The notes under the pieces were generated by a model. That model searched no databases, was not told where the DNA came from, and was given only the letters and a program-made list of their open reading frames with translations. From positions 127,522-191,521 of the forward strand of contig JH720313.1 of NCBI GenBank assembly GCA_000231825.2: DNA of 64,000 nt, given 5' to 3'. Numbering within the stretch: position 1 is the first letter of the stretch; each line of letters starts with the position of its first letter. Shown here piece by piece: positions 40,020 through 53,817 of the stretch. The position numbers were made by a program, and so were the translations under genes. The stretch is from Tetrahymena elliotti 4EA. Taxonomy: Eukaryota > Ciliophora > Oligohymenophorea > Hymenostomatida > Tetrahymenidae.

Positions 40020-40905
40020 AGCAATAAAGTAAAAAATAACGTGATAAATAAATAAATTTATTCTCTCGAAGTTCTCTTATAGAATAATATATTATATAAA
40101 AATGTATAGCAGATTGAAAGTTAATTAACTAATTACTTTTTTTTAAAGCAGATATTTCATTACAACCATCAAATATCATCAAAAAACTTACTCATTCCTT
40201 TATTAAATTAATTCTTCAATCAATTATGAATCATTTAAACTTACATACATATATACTTCTTACCTACATATATATTTACTTACAAAACTATACATACAAC
40301 CTTTTCAAAACCATTTTCAAAAGTAGATCAAATTAAAATTAAACAATAAAAAAAGAAAAACCAAGCAAGCAAAACAACAAACAATAAAATATTATTCAGA
40401 AATACTAATTGTATGTCTAATGACAACATTACCTTACATGTTAAATTTTTTATATTAAAAATACATTTTATCAAGCCAATTAAGCAAATAACAATAAATT
40501 ATATTCAAAAAATCTATTTGAAAAATGAAAAAAAACAAATTTATTTTTCAGTACAAATAATATTTTTAAATATTAACTTAATAAAGAAAATAAATATTCT
40601 ATTAATCACAATTGAGAAAATTAACATTTCTTAGCCTTAAATTCATCTACAGAGTATTTAATTTATTCTTTAGAAAATCAAAATTTTTATTAACTTTTAG
40701 ATACAAGGAGAGTTTAGAATAATTTGAATTCAATCAACCTTTTTTTCACTCATTCATTCATAATATATTATTTATTTATTTTTCTATATAAAATTGATAT
40801 TTCATTTCATCATAAACACAAAAAAATAGATAAATACACTAAAAGAGTAATAAATAATAAGGATATTTAAAATATTCTTTAAAATAATTTTAAGAGATAG
40901 AAATT

Positions 40906-40955
40906 AAATAAGAGAAAAATATTTAATATTTTTATTAAATATTTTTCTCTTATTT
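40906..40955. repeat. Perfect 21-bp inverted repeat with 8-nt loop
   Basis: The left arm 40906-40926 and right arm 40935-40955 are exact reverse complements, separated by 8 nt. It lies about 560 bp upstream of the phospholipase C start, in the PP1-PLC intergenic region. Confidence 0.9.
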
Positions 40956-41511
40956 TTAATTGTTGGAAAAAAATGATAATTTTTTTGAGAAGTTACATTA
41001 AGAGGGAAGATGTTTTTTTATTAAACTCTGAAAATGTTCCAATTCCTCAATTCATAATTCATGAAGAAATAACAGTTATAAATTTGCTAATAAGTTATGA
41101 AGTATTAAAATGAAACTCTCAAATATTGAATAATTATGATTATTTTTTTGTTTAGTAAATTTTTCAAGAAAAAAGTATAATTTAGATCCTTATCTTTTTA
41201 GAAGTATTCTCTAGTCACAACTTCTTTGAAATTTTAACACCAAAAACTAATTTCGAATAAATATTATTATGATCTCAAAAAAGTAATAATTATGAAATTT
41301 ATTGTCTTATTTGTATGCTTGTGTCACTTTAAAAGTAATTAAAATTATGAATATTATTAATATAATTATTAAATCTGGTTATTTTAACTTTGCAAACTCT
41401 TCATTAAATTAATTAAAAACAGATTAAAAACTAAAAATTTATACAAAATCTTTGCGATTTTTGGTATATAAATAGGATTAAAATACTTCTCATCATACTT
41501 AAATATTAACA

Positions 41512-44310
41512 ATGAGTCACTCTTAATTGAAGTCTAATTAAATTTTAAATAAAAATTTTAGCCCATAGACCAAAGGCAAAGCTTTGAATTGTTTAACTTA
41601 TGGTATAAAAGTTTTCTATGGTTAAGACAAAAGGAAATACATTATTTATTAGAGCGAAGTTGATCCAGAACTATTGATGTTTTTACCATAGTCATAGACC
41701 TTACCTTCTAAATTAGATTTCATAGATTTAATGTAAGTCGTTGATATTTAAGAGTTTTCTCCTACTCAATAAATTCAAAATGCTTAATGGCTGATGTTAG
41801 ACTAAAAAAATTAAAAACACTACTTTTATTTTAATGATTAAGAAGATAAAAATTTATTATGGTAGGGTATACTGATAACAATAAAGCAGGCAAATATCAA
41901 TAAATAAAAGTAATATCATTTCTTTTTACCATAAAGTCGATTTATAAAGATTAAGATGCTTAATTATTTGTAAATTTATAAAATAGGAACATGAAGATTG
42001 ATAACGTAAAGCAAATGGCCTTAGATTTTTTTTCCAAGGCTGATTAAGATTTATCTGATAACTTAACGTATGATGAGTGTCTGACATTAATATAAAAACT
42101 CAATGTAAATATAAGCAAGAAGGATCTGTTGGGGAAGTTCAAATTTTATGATGAAAATAGTGATAAATTGCTTTAAGTAAATGAATTTATAGAGATTATT
42201 AGAGATTTGCTTTCAAAGACTGAACTCAAATCTTTATTTCAAAAGTATGTCCCTGCATTTAATGAAAAAAGCAACCTTAGCTAGCCTTTAATGAAAAAAG
42301 AAGCATTCTAAAAGTTTTTGAAGATTGAGCAAAAGCAGGATGAATTGGATTTTAAATAATAAGATTTTTTGGATAATTACTTCAGTTAAAAAAACAACAT
42401 CATATCTTACAATGATTTTACTAGTTTAATATTTAATTATCTAAATAATATTTACGATCCAAGTAAACTTAGTGTGTATTAGGTATTTGCTTACTTTCTT
42501 TTTAAAATTAAAAAAATTTATTTATTTTAGCTAACTCTTTTAGATTAGTTTTTTGTTAAATATATTCTGTTTTATACAAATAGCCAATGGACCAGCCTTT
42601 AACAGACTATTTTATAAACTCATCTCATAATACATATCTCCTATCAAATTAATTAACAGGAGATTCTAGCGTGGAGGCATACATAAATGCATTTAGAAAA
42701 GGCTGTAGGTGCATAGAAATAGATGTTTGGGTAATATAATTAATTCTTTTTCTTTTTTTAATTTTTTACAATAAATAAACAAATAAATTAAAAAGGATGG
42801 AAATGAGCCAGTAGTAACTCATGGTTTTACTTTAACTTCTTCAATTAAATTTAGAGATGTCATATAAACTATAAAAACATATGGATTTACTTGGAGTAAA
42901 TATCCTCTTATTATATCTATTGAAAATCACTGCAACCTTGAAAATTAAAAAAAAATGGCTAATACTATGAAAGAGATTCTTGGAAATTCAATGTATTTAA
43001 TTCCTGAAAATTATACTGAAATGAAATACTATCCAACTCCCAGATAACTTAAAAGAAAGATTATTATTAAAGCAAAAGGAAAAGTAAGCTAAATTTTAGA
43101 AGAATAAATCCAAACTATTGAAACTGAATTTAGCATTTAAAGTTAAAATGTTCCAGTTAAAAAATAAAGAATAAGAGATTCGTTTTTATTTTCAAATGTT
43201 CTTGAATAAGATTAGATAGAAGTGAATCAGATCTATCACCTAAATGTTGAAAAAGCTTTTTCTGAAAATATTATTGATGATAATTTAATAGATAATTCTT
43301 AATAAACCATGAAACTTTTTTCAGTTTCAGAGAATACAAAATCTCTTTAAACATTCTCTCAGTTAGAAGATTTAGAATAAGAGGATACAGATAAAAATAT
43401 TTTAGAAAGTGATGATGAGGGACAGACAAAATCTGAAATATCTCAAGTAAAAGATTTTTAGAGATGTATCTCTATGGTGGGTATTAACTTTTCTATGGAT
43501 CAAATGAAAAGTTAGAAAGGAACTATTTTTGATATATTTTCTCTGAATGAAGAAAAAATAAAAAATCTCTTTAAAAAGTTTGAAAAAATTGTTGTTGATT
43601 ATCATAAAAAATTTTTTACTCGTATTTATCCGAAGGGATCTCGAATCAATTCATCAAATTTTGATCCTTTACCATCATTTGTTGCTGGATCATAAATTAT
43701 TGCTCTCAATTTTTAGACTTATGACTATCCTCTATTTATTTATCTTTCTAAATTCCAACAAAATGGTGGTATTTATAGCGGTTATGTATTGAAACCAAAG
43801 TATTTACGTCATAGTCACTCTGAAAAAGTTGATACAGATAATCACTAGCAATGTGATTAAAACAAAAGAATTTTGCAAAAGTATCCTAGTGATTTTTAAA
43901 AATAAGTTAAACAAATCAAAATAGTAATTATTAGTGGCTAATGTCTTAAAAGGGAAGAAGATGACTCTCAACAGTTCAATCCCTTTGTTGAAGTGAATAT
44001 AAAAGGAACAGAAATAGATGAAAAAAACAATCAAAAATAAAAAACAAAGGTTGTAAGCAATAATACATTTCATCCTATTTTCAACTCTAACCCTATGATT
44101 TTTAAGATTTCATGCCCTGAACTTGCTATGATTTCATTTTAAATTAAAAGTAATGGATTCATGTCAGATGAATTAATTGCTTAGTATGCCTTAGATTTTG
44201 AATGTATTAGAGAGGGCTACAGAATTATACCTTTATGGGATAAAGAATTTAAAAAAATAGAACATGGAATGTTGCTTGTCCATGTTGAAATATCTGATTT
44301 GCAGACATGA
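41512..44310 (+). CDS. Phosphoinositide-specific phospholipase C, delta-like
   Basis: The model has 851 residues from exons 41512-41909, 41987-42482, 42584-42730 and 42796-44310. It hydrolyses PIP2 to IP3 and diacylglycerol at the inner membrane face. Domain order is that of PLC-delta: PH (about 25-130, YGIKVFYGQDKRKYIIYQS), EF-hand array (about 133-298), X half (299-about 440), linker, Y half (about 575-710) and C2 (about 722-851, VEVNIKG...FKISCPELA). Catalytic residues are in place: SSHNTYL (His313, Asn314), CIEIDVWDG (Glu343, Asp345), THG (His356), SIENHC and IIIKAKGK in X; TRIYPKGSR (from about 622) in Y. The X-Y linker is acidic (ESDDEG) as in other autoinhibited PLCs. It was placed as the delta type because no SH2, RasGEF or extended C-terminal domain is seen. 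Confidence 0.95.
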
Positions 44311-45179
44311 AAACTTAATTAAATTTTTATATTTTTAATTGTTTATATCTAGTTAATAATTTAATTCAAGTATCTCCTCTAAGAAAAATAAATTTACTAA
44401 ATTTATTCATTTTCCTTCATGTAGATAAAATAATTTATTTCTGATGATAATCAATCAATACTAAATAAACAAAGACTTATTTAAATATTATCACAAAATT
44501 ACATTTATATTAAATACAATCAACGTGAAGTTTTTATTTGAAATTAATATATTGTAAATTGGTTTTAATTTTTACTTCACTCTCTTATTAAATCTTTGCA
44601 ATTTCTTAATCAACCTACAATTTATTTTTTTAATCTCAATTTTTATTGATATGTTATTTTTATCAAATAAATTATTCTTTATATTTTAAATATCTCATAT
44701 TAATTTTTGAATGAATTTAAAAAAATTTGATTTAATGAAAAAAAACAAAAATTTTATTTGAAAAAAAAGAAAAACTTTTACCTTTTAAGAAAATCAACTT
44801 GAAAAAAAAAAAATTTTTTTCTATGAATTAAGAAATTGAGTTAATTTATTTAATGAATTTAATTACAATTTAATTTAAATAATCTTTACAAATAAAAAAT
44901 TTTAATATGTAGTTTTAGATAATTATTTAAAAATAGGATTGATTGATCTGTTTGTTTGTTTGGAATAGTAATATAATATTAATTTATAAATAGTAAGTAA
45001 GTAGTGAGTGAGTAAGGGAAAAATAAATTTTTTTTAATTATATTTGAGTAAATTTATAAATATATAATAATTATTATTAACTATCATTTTTAGTTTAAAT
45101 TTTTGAATAGATTTGTATTAGTTAACGTTGATTGAAATAAAATCTTCTGAATTTATAAACAAAAAGACTACTTATTGAT
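44311..45179. other. Convergent intergenic region
   Basis: About 870 bp between the stops of the PLC gene and the minus-strand TPR-like gene. Very AT-rich, with homopolymer A runs near 44740-44815. I see nothing coding. Confidence 0.6.
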
Positions 45180-48100
45180 TCATAATACCATAGATATTTT
45201 TCTTTCTGACCTTCTTTCATTTTATATCTTTTCTATAAGCTTTTCTAAATTTTGAAATCTTTTCTTATAGCTTCCAAAAAGTGTTTTATTTTTATTTTAT
45301 GTTATTAAAAGCAAATTCATGATACCTTTTGCTTATTCAAATTTTTTTAAGGCTAGCTCTAGTAGCTGCTACTATAATAGGATTTTAGTTATTACTAAAA
45401 GGCAATCTAAATTATAATAGTCTCCTGTGAAATTTTTTATTTCTTAACAAAGCCTCTTAAAGTCTTTTGATTATCTGCCAAATAACTTAAAGGTTGTAAG
45501 AATGTAATAAAAAATGAGCTCAAGATAGTCTCTATTACACTTCTAATTGTTTTATCTTAAAATGTAACACTAATTGAGATACTCATGAGCCAATTCGAAA
45601 TTGTTTTATTCATATTCAATTATACCAAGATACTATAAAAAAGGAGGATAAAGGTATCTAGGAGATTTTTGTTCTAGGGATTTTAATATTTTTTGAGCCT
45701 CATTTATTTTTTTATTTCTAAAATGGATTCTGGCTATATTTGATTAACAGTAAAAATATAATTTAGCTTTATCCTTCTCGCTCCTATCAGTCTCTTACTG
45801 TAATTATTTTATGCAAAGCTAAAAATATTCCATAGCTTAGTCATTATTCTCAAAGTATTTATAGCTGCATCCAAATTGATAGTATAAAATAGAGAGATTA
45901 AACAGTAATTTTTCGCTTTTTTGAGATGAATTTTAAGGTGTTGATAAATATGGTAAAATTTAGATATTTTTGTCTTTGATCTTTTATTTTGAAATCAAAA
46001 AATTTATCAGAGTTTAAATATCTTCTCTCACAGTTGGTGTATTAGTCATTTTTAATTTAAATTTAATCATTTCAAATAGGTTGTTTGCATTTGAATTATT
46101 TAAGTTATTTCTTAGATAATTTGTGTATGGTTCTATATTAAGTAGTAAAGACTTATGTTATTCTTAAGTATAATAAGCCTTGCATAAAATAGAAAAAGTT
46201 TATAAATACTCTTTAGAGACTTCTCCATAGTATACTGCCTTCAAATTTTTAAGTTCCTCTAAAGTTTTCAAATATTCTTTTTTCATAAATATGCTTTCAT
46301 AGATCTAATAAAGGTATGTGAGCTTTTGGCATTTATAGAATTTAGAATGTTTTTTTAAATCATTTTTTTAGTTTATTTTGCTGTCTAAAATATTAATAAA
46401 ATTTAGCAGATGTAATCTTTTCTTTTTTAAATGATAAATTAATTTTGAATTTTCACTATTTAAATATCCATTAGTATTTAATAGAGATTATTCTAAATCT
46501 GTTTATGAGTTGTTAAAAAGTTCATCATCCTAATTTTAATTTATTATTTCTGAGATCCTAACTTAAATATCAGCAATAGCTTATTCTATATTACCTAGTA
46601 TTATATTCTTAAATAACTATTCTTGAAATTGAATACATTTATTTTCATCTAAGCTTTCATTTTCATATATCATAGTTCTAAAAGGACTCAATTTATCTCT
46701 AAATATTTTCTCAGATAATCTCTAGAATATTTTCATTATTTATTCCCTTTCAGTTTATCTCATTTAGTTTACTACATACTAGTCTTTATTTAAAACAGAA
46801 TAGCACTATTTTTTTAGATTAAAATATTAATTTCACTAACATTTTTTTTAATTAAATTAAATGTATGAATAAATTAGAAAATTTACACTTTAAAGAGAGC
46901 TAAAAGAAATAGCAAGGTTGTAATAATTTATAATTATTGTTGATGAAGATAAATTAGGAATTGCTATCTGCTCATTTATAAATACATTATATACTTTTAA
47001 GATTTCTAAAAGCAAACATAAGGTTTATTCTTCATTAAATAAGTTAAAACCAAGTTAAACTTATCCTGTATATTGTATGAGATCATCAACTGTAATGAAA
47101 TCATCTACTTCTCTAAGCAAGTAAAAATCATTCTGTGCATGTTTATAAAAATAAATGTTTTTTTAAATAACTGAAGGTACTTGTATCCTGTCAAATATCA
47201 AATTTGTTAATAAAATATCTTAAAAGATTAAACAACACTCTTCATAGCTTTAAAACCTCAAAAATTAATATTTTTTTTTGTTTTAAGTATCTCTGAGTTA
47301 AAAAATATTTTGTAAATTATCAAATTTGCAAGAGTTTTAGTCTTAAATTAAATCAATATCACTGAAATTAAAAATAGGAATATTAGTGGAATTGCAATCA
47401 AAGATTTAACTATTAATAGATAAATTATCGAATTGTTCTAAGGTAATTATTATATTATCTTAGTCTTCAAATGATGATATATCTATTTTTATCTAAAATA
47501 AACCAGAATTCTAACTTATTGAACTGCTTAAATTTAAATATTGTTGCTATTCATCTTCTTAATCAAAATCATCTATCTCCAATATTTTTTTACAATTTTA
47601 AGTTTTATTCTTGAAATTAAAGGTCTTTATTTTACACTATTTTGTTTATTCTTTTTTGAAGTAAATTGGGATATGTTCAAGTAAATGAACTTATCTCTCT
47701 TTACAAAAATATTGTAACTCATTTTTTTTTTCTTCATTAAAATTGTTGCTGGATGAAGATCTGCTATTACTGCTTCCAGAAGAATCTGATTAGAAATTCA
47801 TCTACTTTACTTTTGATTGATTATCACCTGAAAGGTTTAAAATTTAAAGTGAGTTGATATTTGATAATTATTTAACTTAGATATTATTTAAGCTAATATC
47901 TATCTTTTAATCATCTACAGAAGAGCAAGTTGTTTCTTTTTTTTAAGTATTTAACTTCTTATTTTAACTATTTTCATTTGAATTCACATTACTTTTTTAA
48001 TTGTCTTCTCTTTAGCTCCATCCTTAAATAACAGAATTATATATATGTTACTATTGATTATTGTTATTGATTATTGGATTTAAATATGTTTTAATATTGT

Positions 48101-48746
48101 TTAGATCAAATTGTAAGGTTTGATCTGACAACAAATAATTATTACTCTATATTATATTTTAGTTTTATTAAATATTATTTTCTTCCTTTCTTGCTTCTAA
48201 AATCTTTAAAATCTTATGCTTTTTTTATGTTTCAGGTACATTATTGCTGAGAAAGCTTTCTTCATTCATTATTATATTTGATAAACTATTTTCTTTAATT
48301 TCATTGTTGCTAAGATCTAAGGAAACTTCATCATTTTAATAATTTTATATTAAAAAACTTTATTATGCAGGTTCGGATATATTATTTGAACTAGAGTCAT
48401 CTACACCCACTAATTTAGCTTGCTTATAAATTTAACTAGTGAAGTTATTAGAGTCTATCTAACTCTAGTTGAATTGATTTAAAGTACCATTTTTAGAATT
48501 ACTTGATTTAATTTAAATTCTATTGATAGTTGAAAGTGCTTTGTTAATATATTTTTGCTTAATTTAGTTGTCAAAGCTATTATCCATGCTATCATCTAAG
48601 TTGTTTTTTGAAATTTCAAATATTATTTCAGGATTTTAAGGGGAAGTAATACTTCTGTAAAATGATTCTATGAGTCTTTCATTTAGTGGCGCTCCTGAGT
48701 TCTTTTTGGATTACAATTGGAACTAATAATCGCTATGAAAACTCAT
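45180..48746 (-). CDS. Large hypothetical protein with TPR-like C-terminal half
   Basis: The model has 1161 residues from minus-strand exons 48746-46887 and 46805-45180. No catalytic domain is recognised. Residues 1-about 300 are Asn/Gln/Ser-rich and probably disordered. The middle (about 300-620) has acidic patches such as ILEIDDFDQEDEQQQ and ordered hydrophobic segments ending IPNLSSSTIIINYYNLAIS. After the 81-nt intron the sequence becomes helical, with repeated A-F-x-A patterns: NIARIHFRNKKINEAQKILK, then PPFLQYLGIIEYEQNNFELA and HEYLNQCYILR. These look like degenerate TPRs, suggesting a scaffold. The intron joins two long open frames in phase and starts at GTAAAT. It is followed on the same strand by nothing else until the convergent PLC gene. 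Confidence 0.7.
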
Positions 48747-49911
48747 CCAGAAAATCAAAATATCTGTATGATATTTTTTTAACTAGATTTTAGATAAAAT
48801 AGGTAATTAAATTAAGTAAATTAGTTTTGCTGGTTTTTAATTACAAAATCCAATCTTCCTAAAATAGATAGATAGATAAAAAAAGTCATTCAGCTTTGTT
48901 AAAATTAATGGTTAGCATAATCTTTGAGAATGAATAAGGATTTATTTTTTATATAAATTGTTAAAACCCTGTACAAAATAACACAACAATAAAATCTATC
49001 CTATTTTCATTAGCTCTAAATATTCTATATTACATTCATTCATTAAAATAAGGTTACTATTTCTTTATCAAAAAAATAGAATCCTAATCATTAAGATTAT
49101 GTTTTCTATTTCAATTTCAAAAAAATTAATCATCAACACCAACCATATATTTTTTTTTACTGTATTATTTATTTATTACTTTATTTAAAATAGATTAATA
49201 TTTTTCAAATAAAAATTTAATTCCTCCTTTTTAAAAATGAAGTATTTAAATATATTTATATCATTTTTTATAATGAATAAAATTAATAAAAATTTGTGGA
49301 TGATATTGTTACAAATATAATTGTAATTTTTTTTTCTTTTATAATAATTCCTTTACACTAAAAAAATAAGTAATTTAACAAAATGAAATTTCTTCTTATC
49401 AAAAAAATAAGTTTATTACGGCTTGATTAATTTATTCTTGTATTTTATTTATACTGGCTTAAAAACTAATAGAAAATTTATCATAAATATTATAGCGAAT
49501 AATGCTAAGAACAAATTTTATTTGAAGAATAAATGTATTTTTTATTTTTAATAAATAAGCAAAACTTTATTTGCATTTATACAAGAATTTTTAACCTAAA
49601 TTTTATAGTTTTTTAGTAAATATTTCTTCTAAATTTAGACTGACATCCCCCTAATAAATACTAAATAAATGGATATCAATAAATATATTAAAATTTAAAA
49701 AATACTTGCAATAAATAAATCAAAGCTCACAAAATTCTTTAAAAAAATTAATTTATTTTGAATTTTAAACACAAAAATTTTGTTTTTTTTAACAAAAATA
49801 ATTTACTGCTTTAAATTGAAAAATTAGTTCTAATTTTATTATTCCTTTATTATCCCAAATTCATTCTTTTTTTTATGATGTTTGATAATATTTATATTAG
49901 GTGTGATGATT
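48747..49911. other. Intergenic region
   Basis: About 1.2 kb of AT-rich DNA between two minus-strand genes, including short GATAGATAGATA near 48866. No supported gene. Confidence 0.6.
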
Positions 49912-52900
49912 TCACTATTTATTAAAAGAGTAATGAAGATTGCTATTGAAAGCTTAGTTAGAATTTGATTGTTACATTTAAAGATTTATTGATTCATTTG
50001 AAATTAGAGCAAGTTGACTGAGTTTTAATTTTTATCTGCTTTGATTGTTCTAGTTATTGAAATGCTTGAAAGTCTATTAAATTTATCCTTTGTTACTTAA
50101 ATTAATCTGAGTAGGAGACACTCCTTACAATATATTTTTCTATGCCTATGCCAAGGGAGCTATTCTTTTACTATTTTAAGACTTTGAGCTAGGTTGAGAA
50201 TCTTTCAAGACTGATATTGTTTGATTTAAGAGGTGCTTTTTAGTACCCAAGCCACTTTAATTAGCCCTACCAATTCCAGGCTCTACACTTTTAGAAGGTA
50301 GAACAAAATGTTAGTATGTTTTTCTCAAATCATGGTCATTGAACGAATTGTTATTTTCTTTAGAGGAAACCTCATTTATATCTGTATTTAAAAAGTCCTT
50401 TAATTTGTTTTATCTTTCTTCTCGAATTCCTTCTAGAATGTCCACACTTTAATTTAAATATCTTTTTCTATAACATTTTTTATTTGAAATTTCTGATTTA
50501 ATAGAAGTTGGAAGCTAAATTTCTTTGTTACTTTCAAGAGAATAGCTGACTGATGGCTTTGAATATAAATCTCTTTCCTTAGAATATAAAGATGAATGTT
50601 ATGGAGAAAAATTTATGTTGATGCCATGTTCTAATGATTATGATTGCTAATTGTTCTTGATAAAATTTATATTTGAAGATGGTAAAGTCGAAATTTCTCC
50701 CGTAGTATTCATATGTTAAGAAACTGTTAATTGTCTTCCTCCAAATCTTAGTGATTGTCTCTAATTATTCTAAGTATTATCTTATTAATTTGCTGTCTTT
50801 ACAATTACTTTATAAGGTATTGACTAATTAAGAACTGACATTGTTTAGATTAAGGGATTCTATCTCAAGCTATTTTCACTATTTAGTGAATTTCTCTTAT
50901 TATTTTCTTTGTTGTTAGAAAGAGAGATATTTTTCAAAAAATTCTATGTTGTTGTTAAAGGCATGTAGCTTTATTTTGGAGAAGGCTGCTCTTAAGAAAA
51001 CACTTATTATTAAGGAAATAAACTTTAATTTAAGTTCTCTATTTTACCAGAAGAATTAAAATGTATTGCAGCCTGAATTTTTTTCTCAAGTTATGAATGC
51101 AGAAATTCAATTTCAGACCCTAATTTAATTGTTATATCACTTACTCTCTCTTCATGCATTTTAAGCAGATTATTATATTCTTACTACATACCTGCTATAA
51201 ATTTTTTATTTTCTTCTAGTTCCATGTTTAGTTTGGTTTCATATAAAACACTTAACTCTTTCCTTATAGCTTGTTCAATCTATCTAACTTCAATTTATTA
51301 GAGCTTTTATGCATCTAGATCTTTTAGATTTTAGAATAATCTATTGATTTAATTTTGTAGAACATTCTTAAAATCTTCAGACTCATTCCCTATTCTATTT
51401 TGATTAACTTTTTGCAAAGCAACATTTTCTTTAAGAGCTTTCTCTAGCTAAATCTATAAATTCAACTTTTCTTTTAGCTCAGTATTCATTAGATTTGAGA
51501 TTTAACTTATTAAAATTTAAATTTTTAGCTCCTTCATTTTGCTATCAAGTACTAGAGCAAAATATTCAGTTGCTTTGAGCGTAAATTATTTTTTTTCTTC
51601 AAATGGTAAATCCAAAACTCTAGAATCTTTTTCAATCGTTAACCTTATTTCTTTAAGGAAAGAATTATGATATTACTTATCTATATTATTTTTAATAGCT
51701 GATAAGGTTTTTTCAAAATTTGCTTAAAAATCACTCATCATTCTAGAGCAGAAGGATTGCATTTACCAATAATCATTATTGACATTAATATTAATATTTT
51801 TAGCATTAACTAATTATGATTGCTTTAATTATGTTTTAGTTTATGAAGCAATATTTTAAGTTGATTCAAACAATTATTCAATATTTTATGTGGTATCTTG
51901 GTTGATATCTAAACCAATAGAATTAAAAATGCCACTATTGTTGTATTAAGTTTTCTAAGCTGATACCATCAAATTATTTTAATTTTAAATTTAATTATTA
52001 CTATTAAAATGTTTTTAAGTGCTTAGAGAAATTTTCTCAATTTTTAAAGAAGGGTTATTTTGATCTTAAAAATGGTTTTATGGTTTGCTAGATTGAGTTA
52101 ATGAAATAATTTCTCTCTTCAAATTTTAAATTTAAAGTTCTAATTTTATCTAAGACTCGTTCTGCTCCTTTTCAATAATCTACCTAAGTTCTTACTCTTT
52201 TTAAAGTCTTGATTTTATTTCTTATAGTTCTGATTTATTTTCTTCATACATTAGGCCTATCATTTGAGCTTTCTCCTATTATTAAAGAGATTCTCTTTGA
52301 GAATTGTGCACTAAATCCAAATAATTTTAATTTGACTCTTTTAATTCTACAATTTAATCCTTGAGAATCGAATTTTCATTGCTTTAATAACTTAAAGCAT
52401 TCTATAGTTTAAGATTTTGCTACATTAAATCTTATATTTTACTTTCAGTTGCTTCTATTGTCCTCTAGACGTTTTATTAGTAATCTTCATAAGCTTTTTA
52501 AAGATAATATTTAGGCCCATTTGTAATATTTTATTCTAACTCACATAACTTTTATGAAACTTTATAGTAATTATTTTTCCAGTCTGTGAGTTATTTTTCA
52601 TAGAACTATTTTTAATTTTATATTTAAGAATTAAACTAATCATTTTTTGTTTGATTGTTTTTTTCATGCAATTTAATAAGCTTATTTGAGTCATTTCTCA
52701 TTGCTTCAACACTCAACACACTATTCTCTATTTAGTGCTTTAGTCTTTACTCTAAAGAATCTATTTTTTGAGATTATAACAAATTTTATTTCTTATATTC
52801 TTTGATTGTGGTAGAAAGTTGTGAGATGTTTTTCTCAAAAGATTCATTATTATTCATGTATTCTTTCCTTTGATTAACTGATTCGTTTAGTTATTTTTAC

Positions 52901-53817
52901 AATCTCTGAGTAATTTAATCTTACAAAATATCTTTTTATTTTATCAAAGCAAGTACTTTAGATGAGAATTCCTACAAGAGAGTTTGGTATTGCAATTACA
53001 TTTATTCGTTCTATTTCTAATGCAACTAAATAATCTAATCCTTTTCAATCAGCTCCTATTATCTTTCTTCATTTAATTTTTAATATAAATTAACTTTACT
53101 GCTTAGTTTAGAAAGTTGTTAAATATAATTGGAATTATCTGATTGGATTATCTATTAATCTATTTTCATTAACCTATTTTCATTTGCTAAATTTATATTT
53201 TTTGTGATAACTTCCTGATAAGCCTATCCATTTTTGTAATTTTTGAATAGGCTTGTGTATTTTTAGCATATGCTATGATCAGCACTTAATATATCCAAAA
53301 GCTCTGCATTCTTACTCATTACATCAGCGATCTAAGAAGAGTATTCATTTATCTATTACTCAACTTAACATTTAAATAATTCTAATTGATATTTGTATTT
53401 ATGATTTAATTCTTTAGCCTATAATTCATGGTCAATCAGCAGCTAATCATATTTTAGCTTAATCCTCTTTATTTCTGACATTAAGTTATTTTCTTAAATG
53501 TCTTTTTTCTATATTTAAGCCTTTAAATTCATAATTTATTAATTCAATGTGATGCTACTCTACTCTATTTCTAATTCATAAAAAAGCTTCAAATTGCTGG
53601 CTATAGCATTTAGGGTATTTTCATTGACAAAATCCAAGTCTATTTTCTCCTCCTTTACATCTCTTTTCTTTTATTTTTTTACTGGAGAGCAGCTCTGCGA
53701 TTTATCTGCATTTAAAAGAGAAAATCGTCTCCTTTCAATCTTTTAATCAAACTAGCTGTTATTATTTGCACTTAGCTGCTCTAATAACAGTTGGTTTTAT
53801 GCTTACCCAAATTACAT
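49912..53817 (-). CDS. Long coiled-coil protein, 1301 residues
   Basis: A single uninterrupted exon; the initiator ATG is followed by TAA read as glutamine. Apart from a short Ser-rich N-terminus (RRRFSLLNADKSQSCSPVKK), residues about 60-930 are almost continuous heptad-rich coiled coil with many Gln, Glu, Lys and Leu, e.g. LMSEIKRIKLKYDQLLIDHE and LKMHEERVSDITIKLGSEIE. Residues about 930-1301 are Ser/Asn/Gln-rich and probably disordered. No motor, nucleotide-binding or membrane segment is seen. Proteins of this shape in ciliates are often basal-body, centrin-associated or cortical cytoskeleton components, but nothing in the sequence proves that. There is no intron in 3.9 kb, unlike most neighbours. 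Confidence 0.85.

Larger units (their letters stand above)
39931..41511. other. Intergenic region with repeats and a hairpin
   Basis: About 1.6 kb of AT-rich DNA with CAAG/CAAA repeats at 39977-40019 and again near 40362-40385, and a perfect inverted repeat at 40906-40955. An AT-rich open frame at 40413-40634 has no recognisable domain. No gene is supported. Confidence 0.6.
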
